From: Saururus chinensis
Taxonomy: Eukaryota; Streptophyta; Magnoliopsida; Piperales; Saururaceae
Length of the DNA stretch: 64,000 nucleotides
Direction of reading: 5' to 3'
Assembly: GCA_035235625.1 (NCBI GenBank)
Contig: CP141145.1
Location: forward strand, 19,470,563 to 19,534,562
Positions 23,911-35,867 of this stretch are shown in pieces. The notes under the pieces are model-generated. The model was not told the origin of the DNA. It searched no databases and worked only from the letters and a program-made list of their open reading frames with translations. The position numbers were made by a program, and so were the translations under genes. Each line of letters begins with the position of its first letter. Position 1 is the first letter of the stretch.

Positions 23911-26900
23911 GATCTCTACTTTTGGCTGTTTCTTGTCAAAATACTACATATTTGAAAATTAAAATAAATTACAACTCTTGACATAATGCATTGACTTTCA
24001 AATTCTTCAAAATAACTTGACACTACAAAGACTCATCATAAGTTTAATAAACTTAAACGCATTTATTTCGAATTGATCTAGAAAAGTCTTGTATAACCCT
24101 GTACGTATACTACACACTTAAAATCAAATTAATTTGCATAACATTGTTCAATTAATTACAAAGATAAGCACTTTGATTTTTATTAATGACTTCTCCTCCT
24201 TTTTGACATAAATAGACAAAAAGTTAATGCAATAATTATTAAATACTCATTAAACCAAAATCAAGTTATAATCATTACTTAAAGACATGAAAATAAATAA
24301 AACCATCACATGTCCATCACATATCCTGCAATAAAATTAGTTTCAAGTGTACATCCCATCATTAAATGAAACATAAATGAACATAAAAAGTTTTTTAACA
24401 AAGGAATACTTGAAAGGTGATACAAAATAAATAAAAACATCAACCAATCGCTACATCATCATCACCACTCTGCTCCCCCTCACTATCTGCTCATGGAAAG
24501 TAAGATCTGATCAAACAATCAAGGTTTGTAAACGTATTGAACATAACATCCTAAAATGAACTAAACTCTCCCATAGTCACTAATTGATCTAAATCATCTG
24601 TAGGTGTTGGTGGCTTAAATGTTGCATCTACTACCCCTACAACATCCTACTGCTCATGATCATCACCCCGATGGTGAGACGACATCATACAAACCACTCC
24701 AAGATCAATAAGATGCATCCCATTGCATTGCTATGAAAATCCAACACAAGATGAAAATCCATTATCTTCACCCCAATGGTCAGACATCAATCGATCCTAC
24801 TGCAGTCTCTAAAGGAATATAAACTAGACACCCCTCAGGTCTAATCAGTCTAACCGTGTCTAACCCACTCCTAGATGATATAGGGTCATCAGTGCCTAAC
24901 TTGACTATCTTTTGCTTCTTTGTTCTTCCCATCTAGATTAATTGACACATAAAGGAACCTAGGGCTAAGCATGAACTAGGAATAAAGATATAACAATAAT
25001 AAGTGCCTAGAAGTTAAAACTGCATTAAAATGCATGCCAAAAATTCAAATTTTGAATTAAAAAAATTAAAAAATTTTCATGTCCAATTGACTCCAAATTT
25101 GAACCTAAGGTGGATCTTAATGAGTAAATCAAACATTTTCTACTTAACCAACAACCAATTTTGACACTAAATATTCAATATTGAAAATTTCCCAATTCAG
25201 TGAACAAACTTGAAACTGCCATGAATTTTTCAAAAAATCTTGAGTTTTAATGGAATGGAATGCAAGAAAGTTTAACCAAAGCTAGATTATCCTATTTCTA
25301 ACATTCCTATAGGTTCATATCAAACTAAAATCATTGAAACAACTAAAAACTTAAAATTTTGGTTTTCGAGCATACCTTGGTCACCAAAAAATTTTGGATT
25401 ATGATGACGAAAATCAGTTGTTTTTTTTCCCAAAATGTACTCAAATCACCTCTATTCTCTCCAACGAACACTTAGAGAGGATTTCAAGAGAAATAGGGTG
25501 AATCAAGTAAGTGTTCGCTGAAAACCCACAACTGGTGTTCGATTGCTTTGATTGATTGTTCTTGCAATAATTTGGTTTTTTCATTTCTAAAAATAATAAA
25601 AAGTTGACAAATTCCAAAACAATTCCGATAAAGAAAATATTTCACGGCATTTCCCATTAAAACAAAAATTTTCTGACACTCAAAACTCAAATTAAAAATT
25701 AAACACTAAAAAATAGCAAAATTGAGCTATTTTTGACGATGTTGTAATCAATTTTCTTTTAATCTAAGTACATCCATAGATTATGTTCATTAGTACCTTA
25801 CCTTAGATCATTAACACCATTAGTATATGATTGTCAATTTTATTATCTTCTTTTTATCACATTAATCTCTTTTATTAGTTTTGAATAAAAAATGCTAATG
25901 TAGTACTCATCTCTTGTCTCTTTTAATCATGAATCTCATAAGATCACTCTCAACCAAATTGAGACAAATTTGTTCAGACCCTATTAATGACTAAATTTCA
26001 TTTTTTAACTATCTTTAGCTTGAATCTATAAACATGATTTTTCTAAAAAATAAAAATAATCAAAAAACTTATAATCAACTTGCCCCTCCCTTTTTCTGAG
26101 TTATGATATTTTTTCTCAATTCTTTTTTTAGGGCTTGGTTGTTTTAAATCCTCTCTACTTACATCATTATTTTTATTTATTTTTTATTTCTTTTTCATTC
26201 ATTTTTCTTAATGTCAAGTGGATAGGAGCTTCACACTAGCCTAGGCTAGCCAAAGTAGGTAGCCCTTCCCCATCATCTTTATAAGGACAATTTTATTATC
26301 TAAAGAGATGTTAAAGTACATAAGGCTCATAAGCTTTGAAGTACATGCATGAAATTTTCATTTCTTTGAATCTAAATAGAAATCTAACTAAAGTTCCTCT
26401 AATTTGATCACCTAGATTCCACTAAAGTCCAAATGCTAAGTCAACTTATGTTTAAAAATTATCTCCTGGTGTTCATAATTAAAAGTGACTTGAGTCTAAA
26501 TAGGATGTGTGCAAGTTTTAAAAATCAGAGAATTGCAACATAAAGCAAAAGAAAATAAAAGTAATTTTCACTCTCCTTGGTGTATCCTTATATTAGTTAA
26601 GGTATATTTGACCAATAATCGTGATACTTTTTATTATTAAAAGAAAATTAATCTCTAAATATCTCAAGAGCTTAACTTTATAAAAAAGACAAAGCCAATT
26701 GCAAAACTAAGCAAAAGCTACACTAATTTTTTTATTTATTTATCATATTCTAATTTTTTTGTTTCTTTTTCAATTCAAAACTTTTGAATTAAAAAACCGT
26801 GTAGAAATAGAGAAACTGCAATGAAACTAAAAAACATGAATGTTCCAATGATAAAAAGAATTGAACCATGTACACAATTCAAAATCTCTTACTTAGAGAT

Positions 26901-27776
26901 ATAAGACTCCTTAACCTTGCCTAGCCATCCAATCCTAAGGCAACTTAAGATAAACTTTCTTACTTTTTTTAATTGATCATACATGTTAACTATGTTTGGA
27001 ATTTTAGTGTAATATTAAAAACATGTCTCTTCTCCGCTCATTATAATATTTTTAAACTCTAGATTCAACATTTGTAGCCTACACACCTTCACAACCTTAG
27101 TTGTCTCACTATATTTTACTAATTTTTTCCAAGCAACTTTAGCAGACACACAATTAAAGATCAACCTATATTGTAATTTTTCTACTACATTGAATAATTC
27201 AATTAGGGCTTTATTATTTTGATTAGCAAGTCTATTCTCACACTCATCCCATTCAGTTTCATATTTTAAATTGAGTTCCCATCCTTATCTTTTGTCATTA
27301 GAGGACTCTAGCCTTTAACAACTACTTTCTAGACATTTCCTTTCACACACTTGTATAATATAAATTCTCTAATTATATTTTTCTAATATGAGAAATTTTG
27401 TCCATCAAACAAGGGAAGTCTATTCATTGGATCTCCTAGGTCCCCATGTTCATTCATTGAGTTATTTAACCCAACCATTGAATTTAATCAACAAAAACAA
27501 CCCATGCACCACAAATTAAGCACTTAAATCAAGGAAACTTATGAGAGAAGCAACTAGCTATCTAGGCACACAAATCAGCAAGTCTAATCAAGTATTTATA
27601 AAAGAATAACGATTAAACTTAAGTAAAATTCATATTTCAAACCTCAATAAAAGAAATCTAGCGCAAGAAATCAAATTATGGAAATTTAGGCAAGGTTATG
27701 GAGCAATATCATGGCAAATTTGATTGATACCATGTCAAAAAATCAAATTTTAAATAAATAAACCTTAGCTACCACT
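23911..27776 (-). other. Element C internal region, no clear gene
   Basis: AT-rich. The minus strand near 24180-24215 has AAAAAGGAGGAGAAGTC, a polypurine motif. A short start with MGRTKKQKIVKLG lies near 24930. The segment from 26525 rightward is part of the tandem duplication and recurs from 39118. No recognisable enzyme domain seen. Confidence 0.45.
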
Positions 27777-29068
27777 TGTGAGTTTAATATCTGTCTAATT
27801 ACCTAGCATATCACTAGTTGCCCCTAGTCTAATTATCAAAGATAAATACTATGAGTTCTAAGCTCTTTGACCATAATTTCTACACCTAGTAGAATTAAAC
27901 TAATATTCTCTCCAATCTCATTCATAATATATTATTAATCATCATTCAATCACCATCATTAAGTCCACAAATGAACACAATAATTTAAGTGAAAAACCCT
28001 AACATGGGTAAAGAACTTCAGTAATTTTAAAGGAACTAAATCAATGTACTACAAACTAAAACTTTATATTAACAGAAACAAACCACTAACCTTATTTATA
28101 CTCTAACACAAGCTCCTTTTGTTTAGATCAATATTTTTTATCTTCAAGTCTTCTCCCTTAAGCACTTAAAAATTTATCCTCCTTACTTTGTCTTCATCTC
28201 TTCTAGTCTTCAACAAGCACCTCTTGTTGTATTGGCTTTGGCCTTGTAAAATAATCAATATCTACTTGAAGATATGCTGCAACTCCTTTAAAAACTCTGT
28301 GTTTTAATTCTTTTAGTTGTGGATTGTCTTCAATTCACCATGGATCTTCAATTGAAAGCTTCATGTGAATTCTCATTTGGAAAAAAATATGCAAAGATAT
28401 AAACTTTTTTTCTCTAATCTCCTCTAGGTTTTTTCCCCCTAAAATTTCATGATTTTGGAACCCTTATATAGTTCCTTAAGTTAGTTTAGAACTTATATAT
28501 AAAGAGGGAATGAAATTGAAATTGAAATATCGTAATTAGGATAACTGTACTTGAAGTGATCGATCCTTCCTAATAGAAATCGATCATTCACTATTTATTT
28601 TGTGCTCGATACTTTAAGCGATCGATCGATTTATGAGAGTGATCGATCAATTTACGAGAGCGATTGATCAATAAATCAGCTTCAATTGCATAAGGCTGAA
28701 CTAAGGTGAGGTTGATCATTTAGTTCTTTATTAGATGCAGAGATTGATTGTTCTACCTGATAATTTACTATTTTGTCCTTTTTACCCTAAATCTTTTTGA
28801 AACCATAGAAATTACATTTGAAACTTCATGAAGTGATTTTTTTATGCAAATATGATCTAAATAAGCTTAAAATATCTCTAACATTCTTCAGTCTTTTGTC
28901 TTGATCAATAAGAAGAAGTGTGCTCCTATTTTTTAAGTCTGTCATTTCTAAATACCAAAATAACCTCAAATTATATTCTAAGACTCAATACATGCACAAG
29001 TTTTCTTGACATAATTTTGACAAAGAAATCTACCAATAAACGTAACATATGACTCATACGTTCTTACA
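27777..29068 (-). repeat. Element C, 5' LTR
   Basis: Partner of 22648-23910; a duplicate lies at 40289-41408. Contains GATCGATC clusters at about 28555-28680 that are missing from the 40289-41408 copy. Confidence 0.8.
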
Positions 29069-29073
29069 TTGTT

Positions 29074-29537
29074 TGATCTTTAACAAAGAAATGAGGGGGA
29101 TGAAACTCAAAGTAATAGCTATTATCTATAGTAAACTAAGATACATAGAGCTAGTTCTTTTGAATATTAGGCGCATGTAGGACTTGAGGAAGACAAAAAT
29201 CAGAATTCTCATGAGACTAATTAAGAGAACCAATGTGATGAATACTCAGAACCACACCATTACCAACACGAATATGATCAGGTCTAAAGTAGTTGACCAG
29301 ATTGTTGAGAGATTATATATCACTAGTGTCATGATGTGTAGCACCTAGATTGGGTTACTAGTCCAAATTGGACTGGAGGGCAACAGCGGTTGTGGTATTA
29401 GCCTAAGGAGAAGATGGGTTTGATTGAAAATTGTGGTCAAAACAAAAATGCACTTTCAGAGTGTTATGACCATATTTATTGCAAATTTGGCATTGAGGTC
29501 TAGGGCAAGACTAAGCACCAAAATGCTGACAAGAAGC
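29074..29537 (-). pseudogene. copia-2 zinc knuckle and protease segment
   Basis: The minus strand gives CQICNKYGHNTLK (CxxCxxxGHxxxxC-type knuckle with the last Cys changed here), a GATHHDTSDIQSLNN protease region and VGNGVVLSIHHIGS, the usual order after copia gag. It is isolated between element C and CACTA-2. Stops are present. Confidence 0.85.
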
Positions 29538-32500
29538 CAAAATGACTACTAGCATCGCTAGTAGTCATAGAAGTGTTGCTAATGACTATTAAGGATGCTT
29601 AAAAGGTATCGCTAAATGCATCGCAAAAAGTACCGTCAATACTACTCATTAGCAATGCATAAAAAAGCGTCCTAACAGCAATACGATTAGCAACATTTTG
29701 TTATGTGTTGATAAATGCATATTTTTTGCAACACTTTATATTTACATTGCTAATAGTAAATTGTGCTAATAATATATTATTAGCCACACTTATACAACAT
29801 CAATAATATAAAATAATATTTCAAAAAATAAAAAACCTTATTAGTGACATTTGTTTGTGTGCTGCTAATAAGAAAAAAATAATAATGTTATTAGCGACAC
29901 TTTTGAAAGTGTCACTAATAAGAAAAATAATAATCCTTATTAGCAAGGCTTTTAAAGCATTGTTAATAAGAAAAATAATAAAAATTATAAGTGTCACTAA
30001 TAATAAATTAATTATAAAAATGAAAAGAAATCCTGCCAGTGGCAGGATGAGGGGAGGACACTAGAGTTCAGCACTCCTCCTTCAGCAACAATGGAAGGGG
30101 AAAGGGACTCTGGCTGGAGGAGCTGCAGCCCCTCCTTCGACTAGAGGAAGATGAGGAGGGGGAGAGAGGGGAGAGCGGTGAAGGAGCGTAGAGGGCAGAG
30201 CACTGAAATACGGTGGTGGAGCTGGATCCGGTGCAAGCTGGGGGGTGGGGGGCAGGGGTTGGGGAGAGGGAGGAGAACGTGAAAGCAAATGAGGGGAGCA
30301 GGGGGGACCGGGTGGTGAGTCAGAATCTAGCAGGGGAGCCAGACTCCAGCATCTAGAGGCCCCTCCTCCGACAGCAATGGCGGAGAGGGGGGAGCAAGGG
30401 AAAATAGAGGAGGGGAAGGGGAATAAGGGTGATCGTGGGGGAGAGAGGAGGGGCGGGGAGACAAATTCTGGTGGGGGAGATAGACTCTTGCACCTAGAGC
30501 CCCCTCCTCTAGTGGCTACAAAGGGTGTGGGTGGGAGGAGGGAGGGAAATAGAGGAGAGGACAGAGGGAGGGGGGACTGAGGAGATAGGGGAGTGAGGAG
30601 GGGGAGCCATACTTTAGAACCCGGAGCCCCTCCTCTGGCATTTGCAGTGGAGAAGGGGGGGGAAGGGGAAAATATAGGGTGGGAGCAAGGGAAAGTGGGG
30701 CAGGGAGAATGGGGCATTAGAATTTGGCACCCCTCCTCCCGCTGGGAGGAGAGGCGAGGGGGAAGGAGGGGACATGGCATACATGCAGTAAGGCGGCTAC
30801 AGATGAGCTGCTGGGGGTAGAGACACAATGGAGGGAAGAGTAGGGGAGTAGAAGGAAGGGTAATTCTAAGCACAGTGCTAGCAAAATTTCACCCAGCCAT
30901 TCTGCAAAATTTTGTGTGCATTGAAAGCTATTTGTGACATTTATCAAGCATCACAAATGTCATTTTTTGTAACATTTAGATGTAAACATCGCAATTAGTG
31001 ACCTTATTAGCTATATTTACTTCTAAATGTCACAAATAATTAAAGAGAGACAGAAGAGGGAGAGAGAGAAAGAGAGAGGAGAGAGAAGAGAGAGGAGAGA
31101 GAAGAAAGTGGCAGAGAAGATAGAGAGAATATAGACACTGATAGAGAAGAGAGAGTTAAGAGAGAGAAGAGAGAATGTGAGAAGAGTATTTGTGACACTT
31201 TTATTTAAGAGTCACAATTACTAGTTATTTAAAAAAGACTACTTGTGACATTCTTTGAGAAGCGTCACTAAATGCATGTTCATGTAAAAAAATAACGCAA
31301 CTATTTTTGACATTTCTTAATGTTTTGCAAATAGTTGTCTAGTTGTGATACTTTTTAAAAAACATCGCAAATAGTTGTCCATTCGCAATGTTTCTCATGA
31401 AGCATCTCTAATAATATGTTTTAAAAATTTAAATTAAAACCTTCTATCTCCTCTCCCTTGTCTTCTCTCTCCTCTCTCCTTTCTCTCATCTCTCTCCTCT
31501 CTCCCCTCTCTCCTCTCTTTGTCTCTCCTTTTCTTTACTCTTTCTCTTTTTCTCTCTCTCCTCTCTCCCGCGCTCCTCTATCTCTAATCTCTCTAAACAA
31601 ACTCTCTCTCTTCTCTGCCATTGTTTGCATTCTCTCTCTACCTTCAATCTCTCTCCACTCTCTCTCTTCTCTTATCTCTCTCCTCTCTCTCCGTCTTCTC
31701 TCTCTCATCTCTCTCTTCTCTCTCTCAATTTTTTCATATGTATTTATTAAATATTATTTTAAAATAAAATTTTGATGTATTTGCTATGCATGCACTTATG
31801 AGTAGTAAATACGTTATATATTTGGGACACATTAGTGCATGTCTCACAAATATTTCATATTTTTATTTTTTAAAATTAACTTAATTCTCTCTCTTCTCCC
31901 TCTTCTCTATCTTCTATCTCTCTTCTCTCTTTTCTATGTGAAAAAATATCTCTCTATCTTCTTTGTCATTGTTTGTATTCTCTCTCTATCTTCTCTCATG
32001 CCTCTATCTCTCTTGTCTTGCTCTCTTCTCTATCTCTTCTTTGCCTCTCTTCTTTGTCTACTCTCTTTTTCTCCTCTCTCTCCCTTTCTCTTCTCTTTTT
32101 CTCTTTCTCTCCTCTCGCTCCCTCTCTCTTCTCTTTTTCTCCTCTCTCCCTTTCTCTTCTCTTTTTCTCTTTCTCTCCTCTCACTCCCTCTCTCTTCTCT
32201 TTTTCTCTTTCTCTCCCTCCCTCCCTCTCTATCCCTATCTTTCTTTCATGTGGATCAGCATGAGCCTCGGCTCTGAGGAAGATATGGGAGAAATTAGGGG
32301 AATTTAATTAATTAATTAATTAGTATATTTTACATATTAAAATAATAAATATATAATAAAATTAAATGTATTTGCAATGCTTTTTTGAAAGCATCGAAAA
32401 GAGTGGTACCATTTGTAATGCTTTAAAAAAATCGTTGCAAATAGTACTAAATTGTTTAAAAAAATTATTTTATTTGTAACATTTTCAAAAAATTATCGTA

Positions 32501-32821
32501 AATAGTTTTAAAATTTTTATTTTATTTGTGATGCTTTTTATCAAGTGTCATTAATAGTTGTTCTATTTGCAATGATTTAAAAAAGGATAAATAGTAATTT
32601 TTTTTAAAAAAATCTATTTTGTTTGCGACATTTCCGAAAAGCATTAAGAATACTATAAACTTTTTTAAAAAAAATTATTTTATTTGTATCATTTTTTAAA
32701 GTGTCACAAATAGTTTTTTTTGCGACACTTACAAAAGCATCACAAAAAGTAATTTTTAGCCATGATTTTTTTTATTGTGACATTAATAAGAGCATCGCAA
32801 ATAGTTTTCTTTATTGTAGTG
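29538..32821. mobile_element. CACTA-2: related CACTA element in copia-2, one end eroded, AGC target duplication
   Basis: The right end reads TTATTGTAGTG (32821), a CACTA terminus. At the left end, CA is followed directly by AAATGACTACTAGC, so about nine terminal bases are lost. AGC at 29535-29537 and 32822-32824 remain as target duplication. Interior order matches CACTA-1: subterminal AGTGTCACTAAT motifs, GC-rich block (30045-30860), GA tract (31043-31190), CT tracts (31440-31745 and 31880-32250). No transposase. Confidence 0.88.
30045..30860. repeat. GC-rich core block of CACTA-2
   Basis: Three to four degenerate units of about 130-150 bp, each containing CCCCTCCTC followed by a GGAGAGGGGGGA-type run. 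The long Pro/Leu/Ser ORF on the minus strand is compositional. Confidence 0.75.
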
Positions 32822-33695
32822 AGCATTGTTGTTAGAGGAGGCATTGTTAGTTGAGTCAAACGGGAAGCAGCCACCCCTATTACCTCTGCAGCCTCGAAAG
32901 TTGTTGCCATGACCATTGTCGCATGTAGCTGTGAGTGCTGAGATTCGCCATTGGGGTTAATTAACAAATCTGTGGCAGCCAAAGATGCAATGACTTCATA
33001 ATGCATATCATGAGCAAAAAGAAGGTTGTGCAGGCCATCCAAATCGAATGCAGCCAGTATCAGTCTCAATAGATGTAACAGAGGTGTCATACCCACTACC
33101 AAGTACATTGAGGATGAATAGGAGAAAATTTTCATTGGTGATTGGCTGGCCTATGGTTGCAAGGGCATCGGCAAATGACATGCTTCATCAATGTAGTCAT
33201 TGACTGAAAGTGTACCCTTGTTGAGTGCGTGCAGCTTAGCACGGAGACAAAGGACTCCTGCTCTAGAAGAGGAAGCATAAAGCTTATCCAGGTGCAGCCA
33301 GACATCGCTTGAGGTGGTGAGGCCATAAACATGACTCAACTTGCTGGTGAGAGAGACGACATCAACCAACTAAGGAGGACTTGATCACGAGTCTCCCATG
33401 TGGCATATTTGTGATTGTCAATGAGACGAGATGGGTTTTGTGGATCCGGTATAAAGGTAGGCGGCGGTGGAATGGAACCATCAATATGGCCAAGCAGCCG
33501 ATGGCTGCGAATAATCAAAGGAACTAAGATTGGCAGATTGCCATATATGGTAAGTAGTTGGAGCATATAAGTTTGAGAGAAACAAAGTGGTTGATATTGT
33601 TGATGGGATGTGGGGTTGGGAGAGCACACTAGGGGCGTCAGATTGGTGGAAGAGGAAGCTGCCATTGTTTCCTCTAAAAGGGCTCCCATGCCATA
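32822..33695 (-). pseudogene. copia-2 gag (first part)
   Basis: The frame starts at MAASSSTNLTPLV near 33663, next to a primer-site-like TGGCATGGGAGCCC. It includes a copia gag domain (LDKLYASSSRAGVL-like) and a Gly/Asn/Arg-rich end near 32870 (NFRGRG-type). Split into several frames. The rest of gag continues beyond CACTA-2 at 29537. Confidence 0.8.
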
Positions 33696-33948
33696 TGTCT
33701 CGTTAATTTTTTATTCATTTTACAACTCTTTAAATAGAGTAATGTGATTACAACCAATTTCTTACGTAGACTGGCTAGAAATGTGTACAATCATTAATAT
33801 ACACAATGAGGAAGTTCAGAGAGAGTGAGGCATTTAAGGAGACTTGTGTGAGGAGTTTTTTACATAGTCCAGTCTGTTGGACGCTTGTGAACAGTCTTTG
33901 ACAGGGTCAAGACTGTTGGTTAATTGGGTAAGCCGTAGTGGTCTATAT
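33696..33948 (-). repeat. copia-2 5' LTR, beside protease gene 1
   Basis: Begins TGTCTCGTTAATTTT and ends near GTAGTGGTCTATA. Matches 19606-19829 and, through the duplication, 46521-46767. It ends 160 bp ahead of the TATA box of protease gene 1 and points away from that gene. Confidence 0.8.
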
Positions 33949-34107
33949 CAGTTTGGGTTAAAATTGACAGCAAGTGCGACGAACCCGACATTCTGAACTG
34001 AAATTATGTACTAATTTGCATGAAACCCATACCTTGGCACATCTTAATCAGCATCTTTGTCACAGAAAGTTGGACGTTACTTTCGGGTCCTTCCCATCTC
34101 TGAGGGC

Positions 34108-34115
34108 TATATAAA
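34108..34115 (+). promoter_or_regulatory. TATA box of protease gene 1
   Basis: TATATAAA, 77 bp ahead of the start codon, in a stretch (GGCTATATAAACCTG) conserved in gene 2. Upstream GGACGTTAC near 34073 corresponds to GGACGTCAC in gene 2, a possible bZIP (ACGT-core) site that differs by one base. Confidence 0.8.
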
Positions 34116-34184
34116 CCTGTATCAGATTGTGCATTTATCACTGCCAATTTGATTCAAATTTCCCAAATTTCGGAAAGCACCCAT

Positions 34185-35867
34185 ATGGCTTTGTTGAAGC
34201 AATTCACCTTCATGGCCTTATTCATCATGGGGTTCTGGGCCACCTGCGTCATGGCCCGGACTCTGCATAGCACAGCCATGCGGGTCAGGCATGAGCAGTG
34301 GATGTCCCAGCATGGGCGAGTGTACCCTGATGATATTGAAAAGGAGAGAAGATTTAACATATTCCGGAAGAACGTTGAGTTCATTGAATCATTCAACAAG
34401 GAAGGTGGCAAGTCCTACAAGCTGGCTGTTAATGAGTTTGCAGACCTTAACGATGAGGAATTTAAGGCCTCACGCACTGGGTTGAAGCCCTCTATGCACA
34501 AAGCAGGAAAGGCGTATCCTTTCAAGTACGAGAATGTGACTGCAGCCCCAAGCATGGATTGGAGAAACATGGGTGCTGTCACCCCCATCAAGAACCAAGG
34601 CCGCTGTGGTAAGCATTTGATTTATCTTATAAGTACTCCTTCCGTATCATATTTGGGTTTTCAAAATTAATTAAAATTACTTTATTTCAAAAAGCAGATG
34701 GAGTTATTAACGTGGGATGGATGGAGTATTAGATATTTAAAATGTGAACATATTACAATGTACTTAATAACTGCTAGCAAAAAACAAAACTCATAATGAC
34801 TGTCTAATGTATAGTTGTTGCCTGTAACCCTACCAGGGGACCCGTTGGAAAGGGTTTTTTATCTTTTAAGTTCTGTGAAAGTTCTTCCTTACGTATATGT
34901 TGGAGTCTTAGGATCCAACAGATTTTAATCCAATGGTGCACATTGCTTAGAGGAGTAAGGGTTTGAATCACCCTCCGCCACTGTTAATATGTATCATTGG
35001 ATCCCAATCAGACGGCTCCTGACTCAATCAGTACTTTAGCGTGATTTCATATGATTATACAAAAAATTACCGACTAGTTTAATTATAAAGATGTTAAACT
35101 AGCCGGTGTGCATTTCATAAGATTTGTGAAAAGTGAAAGTATTTGTCCAGTCGCTTAGTCTGTTTGTTGGTCTTATTTATTTCTGTTCTGATAGGTAAAT
35201 GTTGTTAAGTCCGCATGGATATGCGTCTATAGTTTACTATAATGATCATCATTCTTGAAGACGATTAACCATGTCACGAACAGGGTCTTGCTGGGCGTTT
35301 TCTGCCGTTGCAGCCATGGAAGGAGTGATCAAGCTGAGAACAGGGAAGTTGATATCTTTATCTGAGCAGGAGCTAGTAGACTGTGACATTCATGGAGAGG
35401 ACAAAGGCTGCCATGGTGGTTGGCTTGACAGCGCATTCGACTTTATCCGAGACAATGGGGGGCTCGCAACCGAAGCAGACTATCCGTACTTGGGAACTGA
35501 TGGCAGCTGCAAGACCCGAAAACCAGCGGCCAAGATCACAGGCCACGAAAATGTGCCGGCTAAGAGCGAGGAGGCACTGTTAAAGGCTGTTGCAAACCAA
35601 CCTGTGTCTGTTGCAATTGAAGCTACTGGCTCAGCCTTCCGATTCTACTCCAGTGGGATCTTTACTGGGACGTGTGGAACTAATCTGAACCATGGTGTCA
35701 CTGCAGTTGGCTATGGCACTGCTGATGATGGGACCAAATACTGGCTGGTGAAGAATTCATGGGGCACTAACTGGGGGGAAGGTGGGTATGTAAGGATGCA
35801 GAGGGATGTGGATGCCTCAGAAGGACTTTGTGGCATTGCCATGCTGGCTTCCTACCCCACAGCTTAG
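34185..35867 (+). CDS. Papain-family cysteine protease 1 (SAG12/SAG39-like), two exons
   Basis: Exons 34185-34608 and 35284-35867, with a 675-bp GT-AG phase-1 intron, give 335 residues, the usual size for plant C1A proteases. An upstream ATG at 34149 is in frame, but the Met at 34185 starts a signal peptide (MALLKQFTF...CVMA, about 24 residues). The propeptide holds an ERFNIN-type helix ([20 protein letters not shown]). The mature enzyme should begin near residue 121 (APSMDW). Active-site residues are Gln138, Cys144 (GSCWAF), His278 ([10 protein letters not shown]) and Asn299 (VKNSWG). It should be a secreted or vacuolar endopeptidase; relatives act in senescence and recycling of protein. An Asn precedes His278, where gene 2 and most relatives have Asp. 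The frame is intact and likely functional. Confidence 0.95.
34609..35283 (+). other. Intron of protease gene 1
   Basis: Starts GTAAGCATTTG and ends CGAACAG. It splits the Gly codon just before the catalytic Ser-Cys-Trp. About 220 bp shorter than the intron of gene 2, mainly because a stretch matching about 47895-48110 is absent. Confidence 0.93.

Larger units (their letters stand above)
22648..29068 (-). mobile_element. Element C: LTR retroelement nested in copia-2, TTGTT target duplication
   Basis: Two related LTRs (22648-23910 and 27777-29068) flank an internal region. TTGTT at 22643-22647 and 29069-29073 is the target duplication, and the copia-2 reading frame rejoins across it. The minus orientation is inferred from TGGTAGCTAAGG just inside the right LTR and a further ATGGTATCA nearby, both like an initiator-Met tRNA primer site. 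The interior (23911-27776) shows no convincing gag or pol, only a short MGRTKKQKIVKLG-like start near 24930, so it is probably non-autonomous. Confidence 0.82.
19606..33948 (-). mobile_element. copia-2: Ty1/copia element with two nested insertions
   Basis: Both LTR-like ends are visible (19606-19829 and 33696-33948). On the minus strand gag lies at 33663-32822, zinc knuckle and protease at 29537-29074, integrase from 22647, then RT and RNase H down to 19830. The coding sense is continuous across the two insertions at 29538-32821 and 22648-29068: the protein text ending FFVKDQT resumes as RHVLLKELTKDGLYHLVL. Stops and shifts show it is inactive. About 14.3 kb now, about 4.6 kb without insertions. 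Confidence 0.9.

Noticed and set aside
30082-30873. 263-codon open frame on the minus strand, rich in Pro and Ser
   Set aside because: It lies in the GC-rich repeat block of CACTA-2. The equivalent block of CACTA-3 does not keep the frame, and the protein is low complexity.
34149-34184. Upstream in-frame ATG adding 12 residues to protease 1
   Set aside because: Gene 2 has no matching start, and the added residues would precede a signal peptide that begins at the Met of 34185.
34911-35005. Possible MITE in the protease intron, with GGATCCAA at both ends in inverted order
   Set aside because: The inverted match is only 8-9 bp, no target duplication is visible, and the same sequence is in both paralogues.
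35271-35283. Reading protease exon 2 as a separate ORF starting at 35271 (or 48353)
   Set aside because: Those 13 bases are the end of the intron. Splicing at CAG restores the GSCWAF active-site motif in both genes.
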